Source: Nocardiopsis eucommiae
GTDB taxonomy: Bacteria; Actinomycetota; Actinomycetes; Streptosporangiales; Streptosporangiaceae
Reading direction: 5' to 3'
Length of the DNA: 64,000 bases
Assembly: GCA_018388625.1 (NCBI GenBank)
Contig: CP074402.1
Location: forward strand, 4,898,001-4,962,000
The translations under genes and the position numbers were made by a program. How positions within the stretch are numbered: position 1 is the stretch's first letter; every line of letters starts with the position of its first letter. The notes beneath the pieces are model-generated. The model had not been told where the DNA came from. It did no database searches and was given only the letters and a program-made list of their open reading frames with translations. Below, piece after piece: positions 49,746 through 60,017 of the stretch.

Positions 49746-50290
49746 TCAGGTGAGGCGGGTGTCGGACTCGGCGGCCTCGCCGACGCGGGCCGGCTCCGCG
49801 TCCGGTGTCCGCTCGCCACGGGACCGGGCGGCCAGACGCGCGCGCACCACGAGGGCGGTCACCGCCGCGACGGCGGCCACGACCACGCCCACCGCCGTCC
49901 ACGGGGACCTGAGGAAGAGCTCCAGCCAGGTGCCGACCAGCCCGGCGATCACCACGCCCCACAGGCCCGCCCAGGCCAGACCGCCGACGAAGACGGCGGC
50001 GAAGTAGCGGGGAAGCGCATCCGCACGGCGCCGGCGGAGAGGTTGATCGCCGTCTGCATGCCCACGGTGAAGAAGCTGAGGGTGACCACGGGCGCGCCGT
50101 AGCGGTCGATGCGTCGTTTGGCGGAGTCCAGCTTCGGTCCGAGGCGTCGGCCCATGCGGCTGCGGGTGACCCCGGCTCCCAGGCCCCGGCCGATCCAGTA
50201 GGTCGCGGGGGCGCGCAGCAGGATCACCACGAGCAGGGTGCAGTAGATGACCCAGAAGGGCTGACCCTCGAGAAACGCGAACTGCGGCAT
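49746..50290 (-). CDS. Small DedA/VTT-like membrane protein (frame-broken)
   Basis: About 182 residues. MPQFAFLEGQPFWVIYCTLL, a transmembrane stretch, GRRLGPKLDSAKRRIDRYGAPVVTLSFF typical of VTT/DedA proteins, then after a frame step near 50015 AAVFVGGLAWAGLWGVVIAG and further helices with a charged tail. Such proteins affect lipid flipping and envelope homeostasis. Start ATG 50290. An iron-box-like sequence lies upstream. Confidence 0.75.
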
Positions 50291-50322
50291 GGACCGGACC
50301 CCTTACACCTTGACCCCACAAC

Positions 50323-50341
50323 TTTGCATTGCCTTACCTAA
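50323..50341. promoter_or_regulatory. IdeR/DmdR1-like iron-box candidate
   Basis: On the minus strand TTAGGTAAGGCAATGCAAA, matching 13-14 of 19 positions of the actinobacterial iron box TTAGGTTAGGCTAACCTAA. The left half is nearly perfect and the right half weak. Confidence 0.35.
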
Positions 50342-50421
50342 CTTCGGCAAGAGTCGCGGACGAGAAAGCGCGTGTTGTGTGTCCTACTGTGACGGTTATG
50401 CCCGTGTTCGGGAACCGGCGG

Positions 50422-51525
50422 TCACGCCGACGCGGACTCCCGCGCCTCCTCCGAACGCGCGGTCGACCGGATGGTGGCGGACCCGAGCACCGTGTCGCCG
50501 TCGTAGACCACCACGGCCTGACCGGCCGCGACGCCGCGCGCGGGCTCGGCCAGCCGGACCAGCAGCTCCGGACCGTCCTCGGCCTCCCGCTGCACGACCG
50601 TGGCCGGGTACACCTCGCCGTGCGCCCGCAGCTGGACGTGGCACTCGGTGGGCTCGGAGAGCGGGCCGCCGCCGCTCCACACCGGCCGCGTCCCGACGAT
50701 CTCGTCCACCCGCAGGGCCTCGCGCGGACCAACGGTCACGGTGTTGTTCACCGGCTCGATGGACAGCACGTAGCGCGGGTTCGGGGCGCCGCCCAGACCC
50801 AGGCCCTTGCGCTGGCCGATCGTGAACGCGTGCGCCCCCTTGTGGGTGCCCACCACGTTGCCGTCCTCGTCCTGGATCGGCCCCGGCTTCTCGCCCAGGC
50901 GCCGGTTCAGGAACCCGGCGGTGTCACCGTCGGCGATGAAGCAGATGTCGTGGCTGTCCGGCTTGTCCGCCACCGAGAGCCCCCGGCGCTCGGCCTCGGC
51001 CCGCACCTCGTCCTTGGTGCAGTCCCCGAGCGGGAACATCGCGTGTTCGAGCTGCCCGGCGTCGAGCACGCCCAGCACGTACGACTGGTCCTTGCCCTCG
51101 TCGACACTGCGTACGAGGCGGCCGTCGATCTTGCGGACGTGGTGCCCGGTGGCCACGGCGTCGAAGCCCAGCGCCACCGCCCGGTCCAGCACCGCCTCGA
51201 ACTTGATCTTCTCGTTGCAGCGCAGGCACGGGTTCGGGGTGTTGCCCGCCTCGTACTCCGCGACGAAGTCCTGGACCACCTCGCGGTCGAACTCCTCCGA
51301 CATGTCCCACACGTAGAAGGGGATGCCGATGACGTCCGCCGCGCGGCGGGCGTCGTGGGAGTCCTCCACGGTGCAGCAGCCCCGGGCGCCGGTGCGGTAG
51401 GACTGTGGATTCTTGGAGAGGGCCAGGTGCACGCCGGTGACGTCGTACCCCGCCTCGGCCACACGGGCCGCGGCAACCGCGGAATCGACCCCGCCGGACA
51501 TGGCGGCCAGTACACGCAAAGTCAT
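50422..51525 (-). CDS. mnmA: tRNA-specific 2-thiouridylase
   Basis: Thiolates U34 of tRNA Lys, Glu and Gln. 367 residues, intact: LAAMSGGVDSAVAAA (PP-loop), NTPNPCLRCNEKIKF with the catalytic Cys, ATGHHVR, and HDICFIADGD with the second Cys. C-terminal barrel with HAFTIGQRKGLGLG. ATG 51525. In actinobacteria it commonly lies near ligA, as here. Confidence 0.97.
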   Translation of the reverse strand: MTLRVLAAMSGGVDSAVAAARVAEAGYDVTGVHLALSKNPQSYRTGARGCCTVEDSHDARRAADVIGIPFYVWDMSEEFDREVVQDFVAEYEAGNTPNPCLRCNEKIKFEAVLDRAVALGFDAVATGHHVRKIDGRLVRSVDEGKDQSYVLGVLDAGQLEHAMFPLGDCTKDEVRAEAERRGLSVADKPDSHDICFIADGDTAGFLNRRLGEKPGPIQDEDGNVVGTHKGAHAFTIGQRKGLGLGGAPNPRYVLSIEPVNNTVTVGPREALRVDEIVGTRPVWSGGGPLSEPTECHVQLRAHGEVYPATVVQREAEDGPELLVRLAEPARGVAAGQAVVVYDGDTVLGSATIRSTARSEEARESASA

Positions 51526-51647
51526 AACGACCCCAGCCTATGCGCCCCACGGAGGAGGGGGCCACGCCCGGGCCCGACCGAAGGTGTGCTCTGGGACGCG
51601 CCCGCCCCGGGGCGGGGCGAGGGTGGTCGTCTGGTTCTGCGAAAATC

Positions 51648-52835
51648 ATGGGTATGGCTCTGTTCCGTCGTCGCCGCTCCGCCGACACCTCCGACTCCGC
51701 GTCCACGGCCGCCGTCACGGCCTTCTGGGACGCCTGGCCCACCGTGCGCTCGCCCCTGGCCGAGTCCGTCGAGTCCGACACCCCGGCCTCCGCCGAGGTG
51801 TCCGAGCGGGTCTCCGCGCTGGTCAAGGCGATCCACCCGGACCTGGACTGGGAGGTGGGACCCGCACCCCAACCGCAGGGCGGCCTGGAGGACCTCGACC
51901 TGTCGGCCGACGTCGACCCGGCCAAGCTCCTGGAACAGCTCGCGGCCCTGGACGACCCCTCCCGGTTCACCGACGCCCCCTCCTACGCGCTGACCCTGCG
52001 CCCCGGCGCCTCCGAGGAGGCGCGGGTGCAGTCCGAGCGCTGGTCCCGGTCGGCGCCGGAGGACACCGAGTGGCGGTTCCTCCCGGTCCGCCCCGCCGAC
52101 CACGACCAGCTCGGCAACACCGTGCGCTGGGACGACCACGAACTCGACTTGTCCCACGTGTCCGTGTCCATGCGCGTCAACCAGGGCACGAGCCGGATCG
52201 AGGTGGGCGTCTACCACCCGGACAACATGTTCCTGTCCGGGGAGACCCGCCAGGCCGTCGCGGAGCACGTCACCCTGCTGGCCCTGGGCGAGGACCAGTT
52301 CGTGCGCTGGGTCGGGAAGGTGACGTCGCTGGACGAGCGGCCGATGGACCCGCTCCCGCCGACCTCCATGCCGGCCGTCGCCAAGCAGATGGGCGACCTC
52401 CTCGGCGGGACCGACGGCTGGGTGACGCTCCACGGCAGGCTGCCGTTGCAGGGCCCGCTCGAGGTCCAGGTCCGCCACCCCGTGACCCGCCGGGACTTCC
52501 CCGCGCTCTCGCTCTTCGTGCAGGTCCTCGTGCCGTACGCGGACGCCGACGCCGACCGGCTCCCCCAGGAGACCTCCGTCGTCTCGCTGGCCGACCTGGA
52601 GGCCCGGCTCTCGGGCCTGCTCGGTGACAACGGCGCGCTGTTCATGCAGCAGACCGTCGCCGGTCAGCGGATGTACGTCTACTACCTCGACCCGGACTCC
52701 GGTGTGCTGCCCGAGTTCGAGGACCTCCTCAAGGACTGGCCCGAGGGCAAGGTCCAGCTGCGCACCCAGCTGGACCCCAGGTGGCAGCAGTTCGACCAGG
52801 CCCGCCGCCCGTACGTGCGCAAACTGGGGCACTGA
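51648..52835 (+). CDS. DUF695-containing hypothetical protein
   Basis: About 395 residues, intact and soluble. Begins MGMALFRRRRSADTSDSAST. An N-terminal region of unknown type contains DTEWRFLPVRPADHDQLGNT. The C-terminal part, YVYYLDPDSGVLPEFEDLL with the tail LDPRWQQFDQARRP, is DUF695-like. ATG 51648 and ATG 51654 are both possible and neither has a clear ribosome site. Often found near mnmA. No function known. Confidence 0.75.
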   Translation: MGMALFRRRRSADTSDSASTAAVTAFWDAWPTVRSPLAESVESDTPASAEVSERVSALVKAIHPDLDWEVGPAPQPQGGLEDLDLSADVDPAKLLEQLAALDDPSRFTDAPSYALTLRPGASEEARVQSERWSRSAPEDTEWRFLPVRPADHDQLGNTVRWDDHELDLSHVSVSMRVNQGTSRIEVGVYHPDNMFLSGETRQAVAEHVTLLALGEDQFVRWVGKVTSLDERPMDPLPPTSMPAVAKQMGDLLGGTDGWVTLHGRLPLQGPLEVQVRHPVTRRDFPALSLFVQVLVPYADADADRLPQETSVVSLADLEARLSGLLGDNGALFMQQTVAGQRMYVYYLDPDSGVLPEFEDLLKDWPEGKVQLRTQLDPRWQQFDQARRPYVRKLGH

Positions 52836-52941
52836 GGCCGCACGGAGAGGCCGCAGGGGCGGAACCGGGTTCCCACACCTGGTGTGCGGGCGGAGACAGG
52901 CGTATCGTGGCGTCCCCGCACAGGAGGATGGTTCGGGTCTG

Positions 52942-54139
52942 ATGGAGGGCGTGCTCACACGAACGACCACGGGCCGACCCGGGGTCGCCGCGGTCGGCGC
53001 CCTCCTCGTCGTGTGCCTGGTGGGCGCACCGCTGATGTCGCTGTTCCCCGTCGCCGTGTGGGAACTGGCCCTCAGCCTGGGCCTGGGCCGACCGGAACTG
53101 GAGACCCTGCTGGTCACCCCGGTGGCGGTCGGCGGCACCGTCCTGATGGTGCTGATCTCCGCGCTCCTGCTCAGGGGCACCGGGGTGCGACACCCGGCCG
53201 CGTGCGCCTGCCTGGCGGCCGGGACCGCCCTGGCCACGCCCCTGGTGATGGCCCTGCTCTCGCCCACCTTCACACCCGTGCCCGGTGACGCCCTGGTGAA
53301 CGCCGCCGTGGTGAGCGCCGTCGTGGCCTCGGCCGCGGTCTGCGCGTGCGTCCTCCTCGGCCAGGGCCACGCCCGGCACGGAGTCCTGCCCGGCATGGCG
53401 GTGGCCGCGGTCGGCCTGCTCCTGCTGCCGCTGGCCGCCGAGCACACGCGCGACCGGTCCACCGAACGGCGCTCGATCAGCCAGATCAGCGAGTTCGGGC
53501 ACACGATCGCGGTCCTGGACCACCCGAAGTGGGCTCCCGTCGGGGTCCACGAGGTGCACGGCGGCCTGCGCATGACCTACGTCGCCGGGGACGGCGCCGA
53601 CCCCTCGGCACAGTGCCGGAGCGCAAGGTCCCGCCCCGCTCCGACGGCCCCGACGAGGCCCCGGACGGCGACCGCCCCGGAGCCCCGGCCACAGGGGAGG
53701 TCGCGGGCGGCCCGGGCGTGGGCGCGGACCGGGCCGACGAGAACGAGCCCGGGTCCCTGCACGTGCTGAGCTGGACCCCGGAGCAGCGGGAGTCGGGGAT
53801 CCACGGCGGCTGCGGCTTCCCGGCGGTCGAGTGCTCCGAACAGGACTCGATGGTGGTCGTGCACCGTGACGCGGACGGGCACCCCCTCGTCTGAGCGAGG
53901 TCCGCACCCGGCTGGACGACGGCTCCGTCGCGAGCGTGCACCCGAGCGGCGCCGTCGCCCCGGAACTGCTGTTCACCGTGGCCCGCACCCTGCGGGCCGA
54001 GGCGCCCGGTGAGCGCGCCGTCCTGATCGAGGAGGTCCTCCGGGGTGACCCCCGGGGTCGGACGGTCGGACGGGCTCCCCGTTCAGGAAGAGTTCTCCGC
54101 GACCCCGGCCGCCGCCGGGCGCCGGTCTCGGAGCACTGA
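52942..54139 (+). CDS. Multi-pass membrane protein with soluble C-terminal domain (frame-broken)
   Basis: Starts MEGVLTRTTTGRPGVAAVGA; four to five hydrophobic segments cover residues 15-175. An extracytoplasmic part then reads ISEFGHTIAVLDHPKW and, after frame steps near 53610 and 53890, HVLSWTPEQRESGIHGGCGF and SEVRTRLDDGSVASVHPSGA. Two cysteines in GGCGFPAVEC could form a disulfide. The last 20 residues or so may again be out of frame. I do not recognise a family. AGGAGG lies rather far (14 nt) from the start. Confidence 0.55.
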
Positions 54140-54176
54140 CCTGGGATTGCGCAAACGATGGGGTTGACTCCCCTCC

Positions 54177-56656
54177 GTGATGGGAACTGGATCGACCGAA
54201 ACCCCTTTGCCCCCGGGGTTCCCGAGTCACGATCGGGGCATACGACACGTAAGCACGCTGAGCGCGCGACTCCCTCGGACCCCGGGAAGGGTGTGGCTGT
54301 TGAGCTCTGGCCACGAACACGGCAACGGCACGAACGCGGAGGACCACCACCTCGGCACGTGCCCCGACCACCCCGTCCCCACGGGAACTCCGACCTCCGG
54401 AACTGACTTCCACACCAGCCGAAACCCGGTGAACTGGCCGATCAGCGTCGGGTTGGTACCCGAGCCCGCGGACCACCACCGTCGGCGTGCCCTCTCCGAC
54501 ACCCTCGACACGACCCTGGGCGGGTTCGGTTCCCCCGCCCCGCACCAGGTGCTGGCCGGGGCGAGCGGGGTCGGCAAGACCCAGCTCGCCGCCCACCACG
54601 CCCGCGCCCTCAGCGGCCACCCCGTGCCGTCCCAGCGCCCCGAGGTCCTGCTGTGGGCCGACGCCGCCACCCGGGACGGGGTCGTGTTCGCCTACGCCCA
54701 GGCCGCACGGCAGCTCTTCGCCCGCGTCCCCGACGACCCCGAGCTCGCCGCCGGACAGTTCCTCTCCTGGCTGCACGAACCCGTGGACGGAGAGGAACGC
54801 CGCTGGCTGGTGGTGTGGGACGACCTCACCGACCCTACCGAGGTCGAGGACCTGTGGCCGCCCCGGAGCGCGCCCACGGACGGATGATCGTCACCACCCG
54901 GCACGACCTCTCCCCGCACGGGCCCCTTCCGCACGACGTCCGGGGGTTCTCCGACACCGAGGCACACGGCTTCCTCAGGTCAGCGCTCGTGGAGGCCGGG
55001 ATCGCGCACACCGACGACGAGTTGCGCCCCCTCGCCGCCGCCCTCGACCACCTGCCCCTGGCCCTGTCGCAGGCGACCGCCCACATGGCCGACCTCCAGC
55101 TCTCCCCCGCCGCCTACCTGGCCCTGTTCCACCGGCGTGCGGCCGAGCGCCGTGCGTCCTTCCCGCACTGGGACACCGACTCCCCGGTCGCCGTCACCTG
55201 GGAGCTGGCCCTGGAACGCGCCGACTCCCACCGGCCCGAGGGCGTGGCGCGACCCCTCATGGGCCTGATCGCCCTCCTCGACTCCGCCGCCACGCCGGAA
55301 CAGGTCGTCGTCTCCCGTCCCATCCGCACCTACCTGGGGCGGCGCACCTTCCCCGCGCGCACCCTGACCCGCCACGAGGTCCGACTCGCGCTCGCCTCGC
55401 TGGAACGCCTCAACCTGGTCACCCGGGACACTCCGCTGGTCATCGTCGCCCACCTGCTCACCCAGCGCGCCACCCTCGAACACACCCGGACCCGCCCCAC
55501 GAGGGAGGCGGTCCGGGCCATCGCCGACGGGCTGGTGGACGTGTGGCCGGACACCGCGCGCGACTCGGCCCTGGGCCGCCGCCTGCGCTCGAACACCGCC
55601 GTGCTGCGCGAACGCACCACGGGCCGGGTCCGGGTGTGGAGCTGGCTGTGGGAGGAGGGCATCCACCCGGTGCTGTTCCGCGCCGGAAGCGGCCTCGACA
55701 CCTCCCGGCAGGTGGAGTGGGCCGTGACGTACTGGGAGGTGCTGACCGAGGCGGTCGCGCACACCCTCGAACCCGGGGGCCACCCCGCCGAGCACACGGG
55801 CCACTTCTTCCGGCACGGCGGCCAGGGCGGCGCGCCCGTCATCACGGACCCGCTGGCGTACTGGACGGGGGCGACCGCCGACCTGTCTCAGGCGCAACGG
55901 GCCTTCGAGGACCTGCACGAACGCCAGCTCCGGGTGCTGGGCCCGGACCACCTGGACACGCTGCGCACCCGGCACGGGCTGGCCTACCTCCGTGCACAGG
56001 CGGGCGACACCGCCGGGGCGATCACCCGCTACCGCCGGCTCCTCGAGGACCTGACCCGTGTGGTGGGCGCGGACCGCGTGGAGACCCTGAGCACGCGGGG
56101 CAACCTCGCGGTGTGCCAGGCCGAGTCCGGTGACCTGGACACGGCGGTCCACGCGTCCCGCGCGCTCCTCGCGGACCAGCGCGACCACCTCGGTCCCGAC
56201 CACCCCAACACCCTCAGCACCCTGCACAACCTCGCCCACTGGCGCGGCGTCGCCGGGGACCCCGAGGGCGCGGTGGACGAACTCCGCGAGCTGGTCGCCG
56301 TCCAGGAGGAGGTACTGGGCCCGGACCACCCGGGCACCCTGACCAGCAGGCACAACCTGGCCTGCTGGCAGGCGCGCGCACACGACGCCGACGGCGCGGT
56401 CAGCGCCCTGGAGGAGCTGGTGGCGGACCGGAGCCGCGTCCAGGGCCACGAACACCCCGACACCCTGTCCAGCCAGCGTCAGCTGGAACGGCTGCGGCGC
56501 GAGCGCCGAACCAGGGCGCGACGCCACCCGAGCGACCGCGACCCCGACGACAGCGGCGCGCGCGAGGACGGGACCAACGGGAACGGAGGCAACCACGAGG
56601 TGGACCCCAACGACGAACCCACCGGCCCCCAGGCGCTCAACCAGTCCTGGATCTGA
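54177..56656 (+). CDS. STAND-type NTPase with tetratricopeptide repeats (frame-broken)
   Basis: NB-ARC-like core: NPVNWPISVGLVPEPADHHR, Walker A GASGVGKT, Walker B WLVVWDDL, sensor RMIVTTRHDL, and LPLALSQA (GLPLA-type). C-terminal repeats of the form VLGPDHLDTLRTRHGLAYL recur at about 42-residue spacing (four copies), typical of TPR proteins in actinomycetes. One frame step near 54868. The start is uncertain: conserved sequence begins near 54420, and ATG 54177 is only the longest option. Likely a signal-responsive switch or scaffold; no effector domain is seen. Confidence 0.75.
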
Positions 56657-56662
56657 GCCGGG

Positions 56663-56962
56663 TCAGTCCCGCAGGGGTGAGCCGACCACGGTGAAGCGCC
56701 GCCCGTCCATCCCGGCGAGCAGGGGCCGCGCCTCGACGATCGCGGCCCGAACGCCGGGCAGCCGCAGGGAGGCCCGGTGCGCGTCCTCCGACTCCCAGAG
56801 TTCGGTGACGAACACCGTGTCGGGTGCGGCGTCGTCGACGCCCACCTCGTACGAGAGGCATCCAGCTGCCCCGAGCTCGGGGTTGTGCCGGGTCAGGACG
56901 GCGACGACCTCGTCCCGCCTGCCCGGGGCGGTCTCCAGGACGCCGACGTTCGCGAAGGTCAT
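56663..56962 (-). CDS. Antibiotic biosynthesis monooxygenase (ABM)-fold protein
   Basis: A 99-residue dimeric alpha-beta barrel protein: FANVGVLETAPGRRDEVVAVL, GCLSYEVGVDD, VFVTELWESEDAHRASL. ATG 56962; longer frame rejected as basic shadow. Family members are small cofactor-free oxygenases or stress proteins. Substrate unknown. Confidence 0.8.
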   Translation of the reverse strand: MTFANVGVLETAPGRRDEVVAVLTRHNPELGAAGCLSYEVGVDDAAPDTVFVTELWESEDAHRASLRLPGVRAAIVEARPLLAGMDGRRFTVVGSPLRD

Positions 56963-57036
56963 GGACGGCACACTACCGACGCGCCGCTCCGACTCCCGGG
57001 ACGACACGGCGCCCGCGGCGACACGGCTCCCGCGCC

Positions 57037-57351
57037 TCAGAGCCGGTACTCGGCCCGGAGGTGGGCGGCGAGCCTCGGGTACTCGTCCAGGATCTGGTCC
57101 TGCTCGGCGGCGGTGAACTGGGAGACGGTCTTCTCGACCTCCCCGTGGTAGCGCCAGAGCCGGTCGAACTCGCTCCACTCCGGGGAACCGCGCTCGGCAC
57201 GGTGCCGCAGGGCCTGGTAGATCAGCCGTACGTCGGTGACACAGCTGTCGAGCCGGTCCCGGCGCTGGACTCTGGCGACGTGCTCCCGGTACTTGCGGTC
57301 CCGGTCCCGCTGTCTGGGGGTCCGACCGTCGTGTTCGGGCTCAACGTCCAT
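57037..57351 (-). CDS. Hypothetical protein, 104 residues, helical and charged
   Basis: MDVEPEHDGRTPRQRDRDRK, then a mostly helical sequence with RLIYQALRHRAERG and FTAAEQDQILDEYPRLAAHL. No membrane segment or motif recognised. Start ATG 57351. Confidence 0.5.
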   Translation of the reverse strand: MDVEPEHDGRTPRQRDRDRKYREHVARVQRRDRLDSCVTDVRLIYQALRHRAERGSPEWSEFDRLWRYHGEVEKTVSQFTAAEQDQILDEYPRLAAHLRAEYRL

Positions 57352-57771
57352 CGATGTCCGCTCTCTCCTCAGCTGGGGGCACGCAGCGTTCGCTGGGCTT
57401 TCCCGTCGTTCCTACAACGCTTTCGGCCCGGAGAACAGAGAAAACCCGAGATCGAGGCCGACCCAGAACATTCCCGCCACCAAACAGACACCCGGCATCA
57501 CAGAGGATGTTCCCACCACAAACGGACAGCCTCGGGAGCCGTCGGGGAACAACGGCACCGGCTCTGTCCGAGAGCGCTCGGTGAGCCCGTTTCGGGTTCG
57601 GTCGGGTGGGCGGCCCGGAGCTGGGGCCGCCTATCAGGGCCACGGGGCCATGCCGAAGGACGCGTTCACGGGGTGGGGGTCCGACCTGCCACGCCGTGTG
57701 CCCGGCGGAGATCGGTGGGCTGGCGGGGGTCTCAGGACACTCCCCGCCATTCTCAACTTATAGCTCACCCC
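57352..57771. other. Gene-free stretch upstream of helR
   Basis: About 420 bp with somewhat lower GC. The helR promoter is at its right edge: -10-like TATAGC at 57759-57764. No gene seen. Confidence 0.4.
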
Positions 57772-57791
57772 GGGGCTTGCCGCAAGACCCC
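57772..57791 (+). promoter_or_regulatory. Rifamycin-associated element (RAE)
   Basis: GGGGCTTGCCGCAAGACCCC, an inverted repeat matching the RAE found before rifamycin-responsive genes of actinomycetes (GGGGCTTGC-N-GCAAG-CCCC) apart from one extra A. It sits just after a -10-like TATAGC and about 50 bp before helR. Confidence 0.8.
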
Positions 57792-57844
57792 CTCGCCCCT
57801 CACAATGGTCCACCGTGAGCAGAACCAACGACACGGGGGACGTT

Positions 57845-60002
57845 GTGAAACAGCAGGCCAGAAGCGTCTTCGAGCTTTCGGACCACCTCTCTTCCAAGGG
57901 GATCCGACCCTGGTCTCCGACGACGAGAGGCACCTCGCCGCCGTCCGGGACACCCTCGAACAGTCGATCAGCGACCTCTCCGCCCGGCTGGACGAGCGCC
58001 GCCGGGCTCCCACGGGCAAGGTGCGCGAGGTCCTAGACCGGGACATGGAGGTGCACCGGCTGTCCGCCCGCCTGCGCACCCTGCGCCGCTTCGGCTCCGA
58101 CCTGTGCCTGGGCCGCATGGTCGGGGCCGACGACCTCGAACCCGTCTACGTCGGACGGCTCGGCCTGACCGACCGCGACGGGCGGCGCCTCCTGATCGAC
58201 TGGCGCTCCCCGCGGCCGAACCCTTCTTCGCGGCCACCCACGCCCACCCGATGGGCCTGGCCAGCCGTCGCCGGTACCGCTGGAACCTCGGCCGTGTCAG
58301 CGACTACTGGGACGAGGTGTTCACCGAGGACGGTTTCGAGGGCCACGCCGCGCTCGACGACCAGTCCGCCTTCATCGCCAGCCTGGGCGCCCACCGCTCG
58401 GACCGGATGCGCGACGTGCTCAGCACGATCCAGGCCGACCAGGACGCCATCGTCCGCGCCGGTTCCGGCGGCGCCCTCGTCGTGGACGGCGGCCCGGGCA
58501 CGGGCAAGACCGTGGTCGCCCTGCACCGCACGGCGCACCTGCTCTACTCGGACTCGCGTGTGGGCCACCGCCGGGGCGGGGTCCTGTTCGTCGGCCCCCA
58601 CCAGCCGTACCTGGCCTACGTCGCGGACGTCCTGCCCAGCCTCGGTGAGGAGGGCGTCCAGACCTGTACGGTGCGCGACCTGGTCCCCGAGGGCGGCACC
58701 ACGCGGACCGAGGCCGATCCCGAGGCCGCGCGGCTCAAGGAGTCGGCGCACCTGGTGGACGCGATCGAACCGGCCGTCCGGTTCTACGAGCGGCCCCCGA
58801 AGACGGGCACGACGGTCTCGACCCCCTGGTGCGACCTGCGGCTGAGCGCTGACGACTGGGCCGAGGCGTTCGGGTCGGTGGACCCGGGCACCGCGCACAA
58901 CGAGGCCCGCGAGACCATCCTCGACGAGCTGGTGGAGATCCTCCTCGACCAGCTGGCCGACCGGACCGACGAGGAGGTCGCCCCGCCGACGCTCAGGGCG
59001 ACGCTGCTCCGTGACGTGGAACTGCTCACCACCCTGCACCGGGCCTGGCCGCTGCTGGAACCCACCGACCTCGTCGGGGACCTGTGGACCGTGCCCGCCT
59101 ACCTCCGGCTCTGCGCGCCGTGGCTGGACGCCGACCAGATCCAGCGGCTCCAGCGCGAGGAACCCGAGGCCTGGACCATCTCCGACCTGCCCTTCCTCGA
59201 CGCCGCCCGGCGGCGGCTGGGTGACCCGAGGGCCTCCGAACACCGACGCCGCCGCGAGGCCTCGGCCGCGACCGAGCACGAGCGCAGGTCGTCCGTGATC
59301 GACACCCTGCTGGAGGCCGACGACGACGGCGAGGGGCTGGTGACGATGCTGCGCCACCGGGACCTCCAGGACACCCTCGTCGACGGGGACGGGCTGCCCG
59401 CCGCGGACCCGGACCTGCTCGCGGGACCGTTCGCGCACATCGTGGTGGACGAGGCCCAGGAGCTGACCGACGCGCAGTGGCGCATGCTGCTGCCGCGCTG
59501 CCCGTCCCGGAGCTTCACCGTCGTCGGGGACCGCGCCCAGGCCCGGCACGGGTTCACCGAGTCGTGGCGGGACCGGCTGGAGCGGGTGGGCCTCGACCGG
59601 GTCACCCTCGCCTCCCTCAGCGTCAACTACCGGACCCCGGAGGAGGTCATGGCGGAGGCCGAACCGGTGATCCGCGCGGAACTGCCCGACGCCAACGTGC
59701 CGACCTCCGTCCGGGCCAGCGGGATCCCCGTCCGGCACGGACCGCTGTCGGACCTGCGGGAGGTCGTCGACTCCTGGCTCGCCGAGAACCCGGAGGGAAC
59801 CGCCTGCCTGATCGGCCACCCCGCGTTCCGGGCCACGCCGCGCGTGCGCTCCCTGAGCCCGGACCTCGTCAAGGGCCTCGAGTTCGACCTGGTCGTCCTC
59901 GTCGATCCGGACCGCTTCGGTGAGGGGGTGGAGGGCGCGGTCGACCGCTACGTCGCGATGACCCGGGCGACCCAGCGGCTGGTCATCCTGACCAGCCCCT
60001 GA
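57845..60002 (+). CDS. helR: RNA polymerase recycling motor HelR (HelD family, rifamycin resistance) (frame-broken)
   Basis: Superfamily 1 helicase-like ATPase that dislodges stalled or rifamycin-bound RNA polymerase. Starts VKQQARSVFELSDHLSSKG. DRDMEVHRLSARLRTLRRFG and LCLGRMVGADDLEPVYVGRL are strongly HelR-like. Walker A is DGGPGTGKTVVALHR, Walker B IVVDEAQELTDAQW, and the end KGLEFDLVVLVDP to YVAMTRATQRLVILTS is helicase motifs V-VI. Frame steps near 57900 and 58213. GTG 57845 follows GGGGGA; GTG 57815 is the alternative. The RAE upstream supports rifamycin induction. Confidence 0.9.
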
Positions 60003-60017
60003 GGGGTCGGGGGCCCG

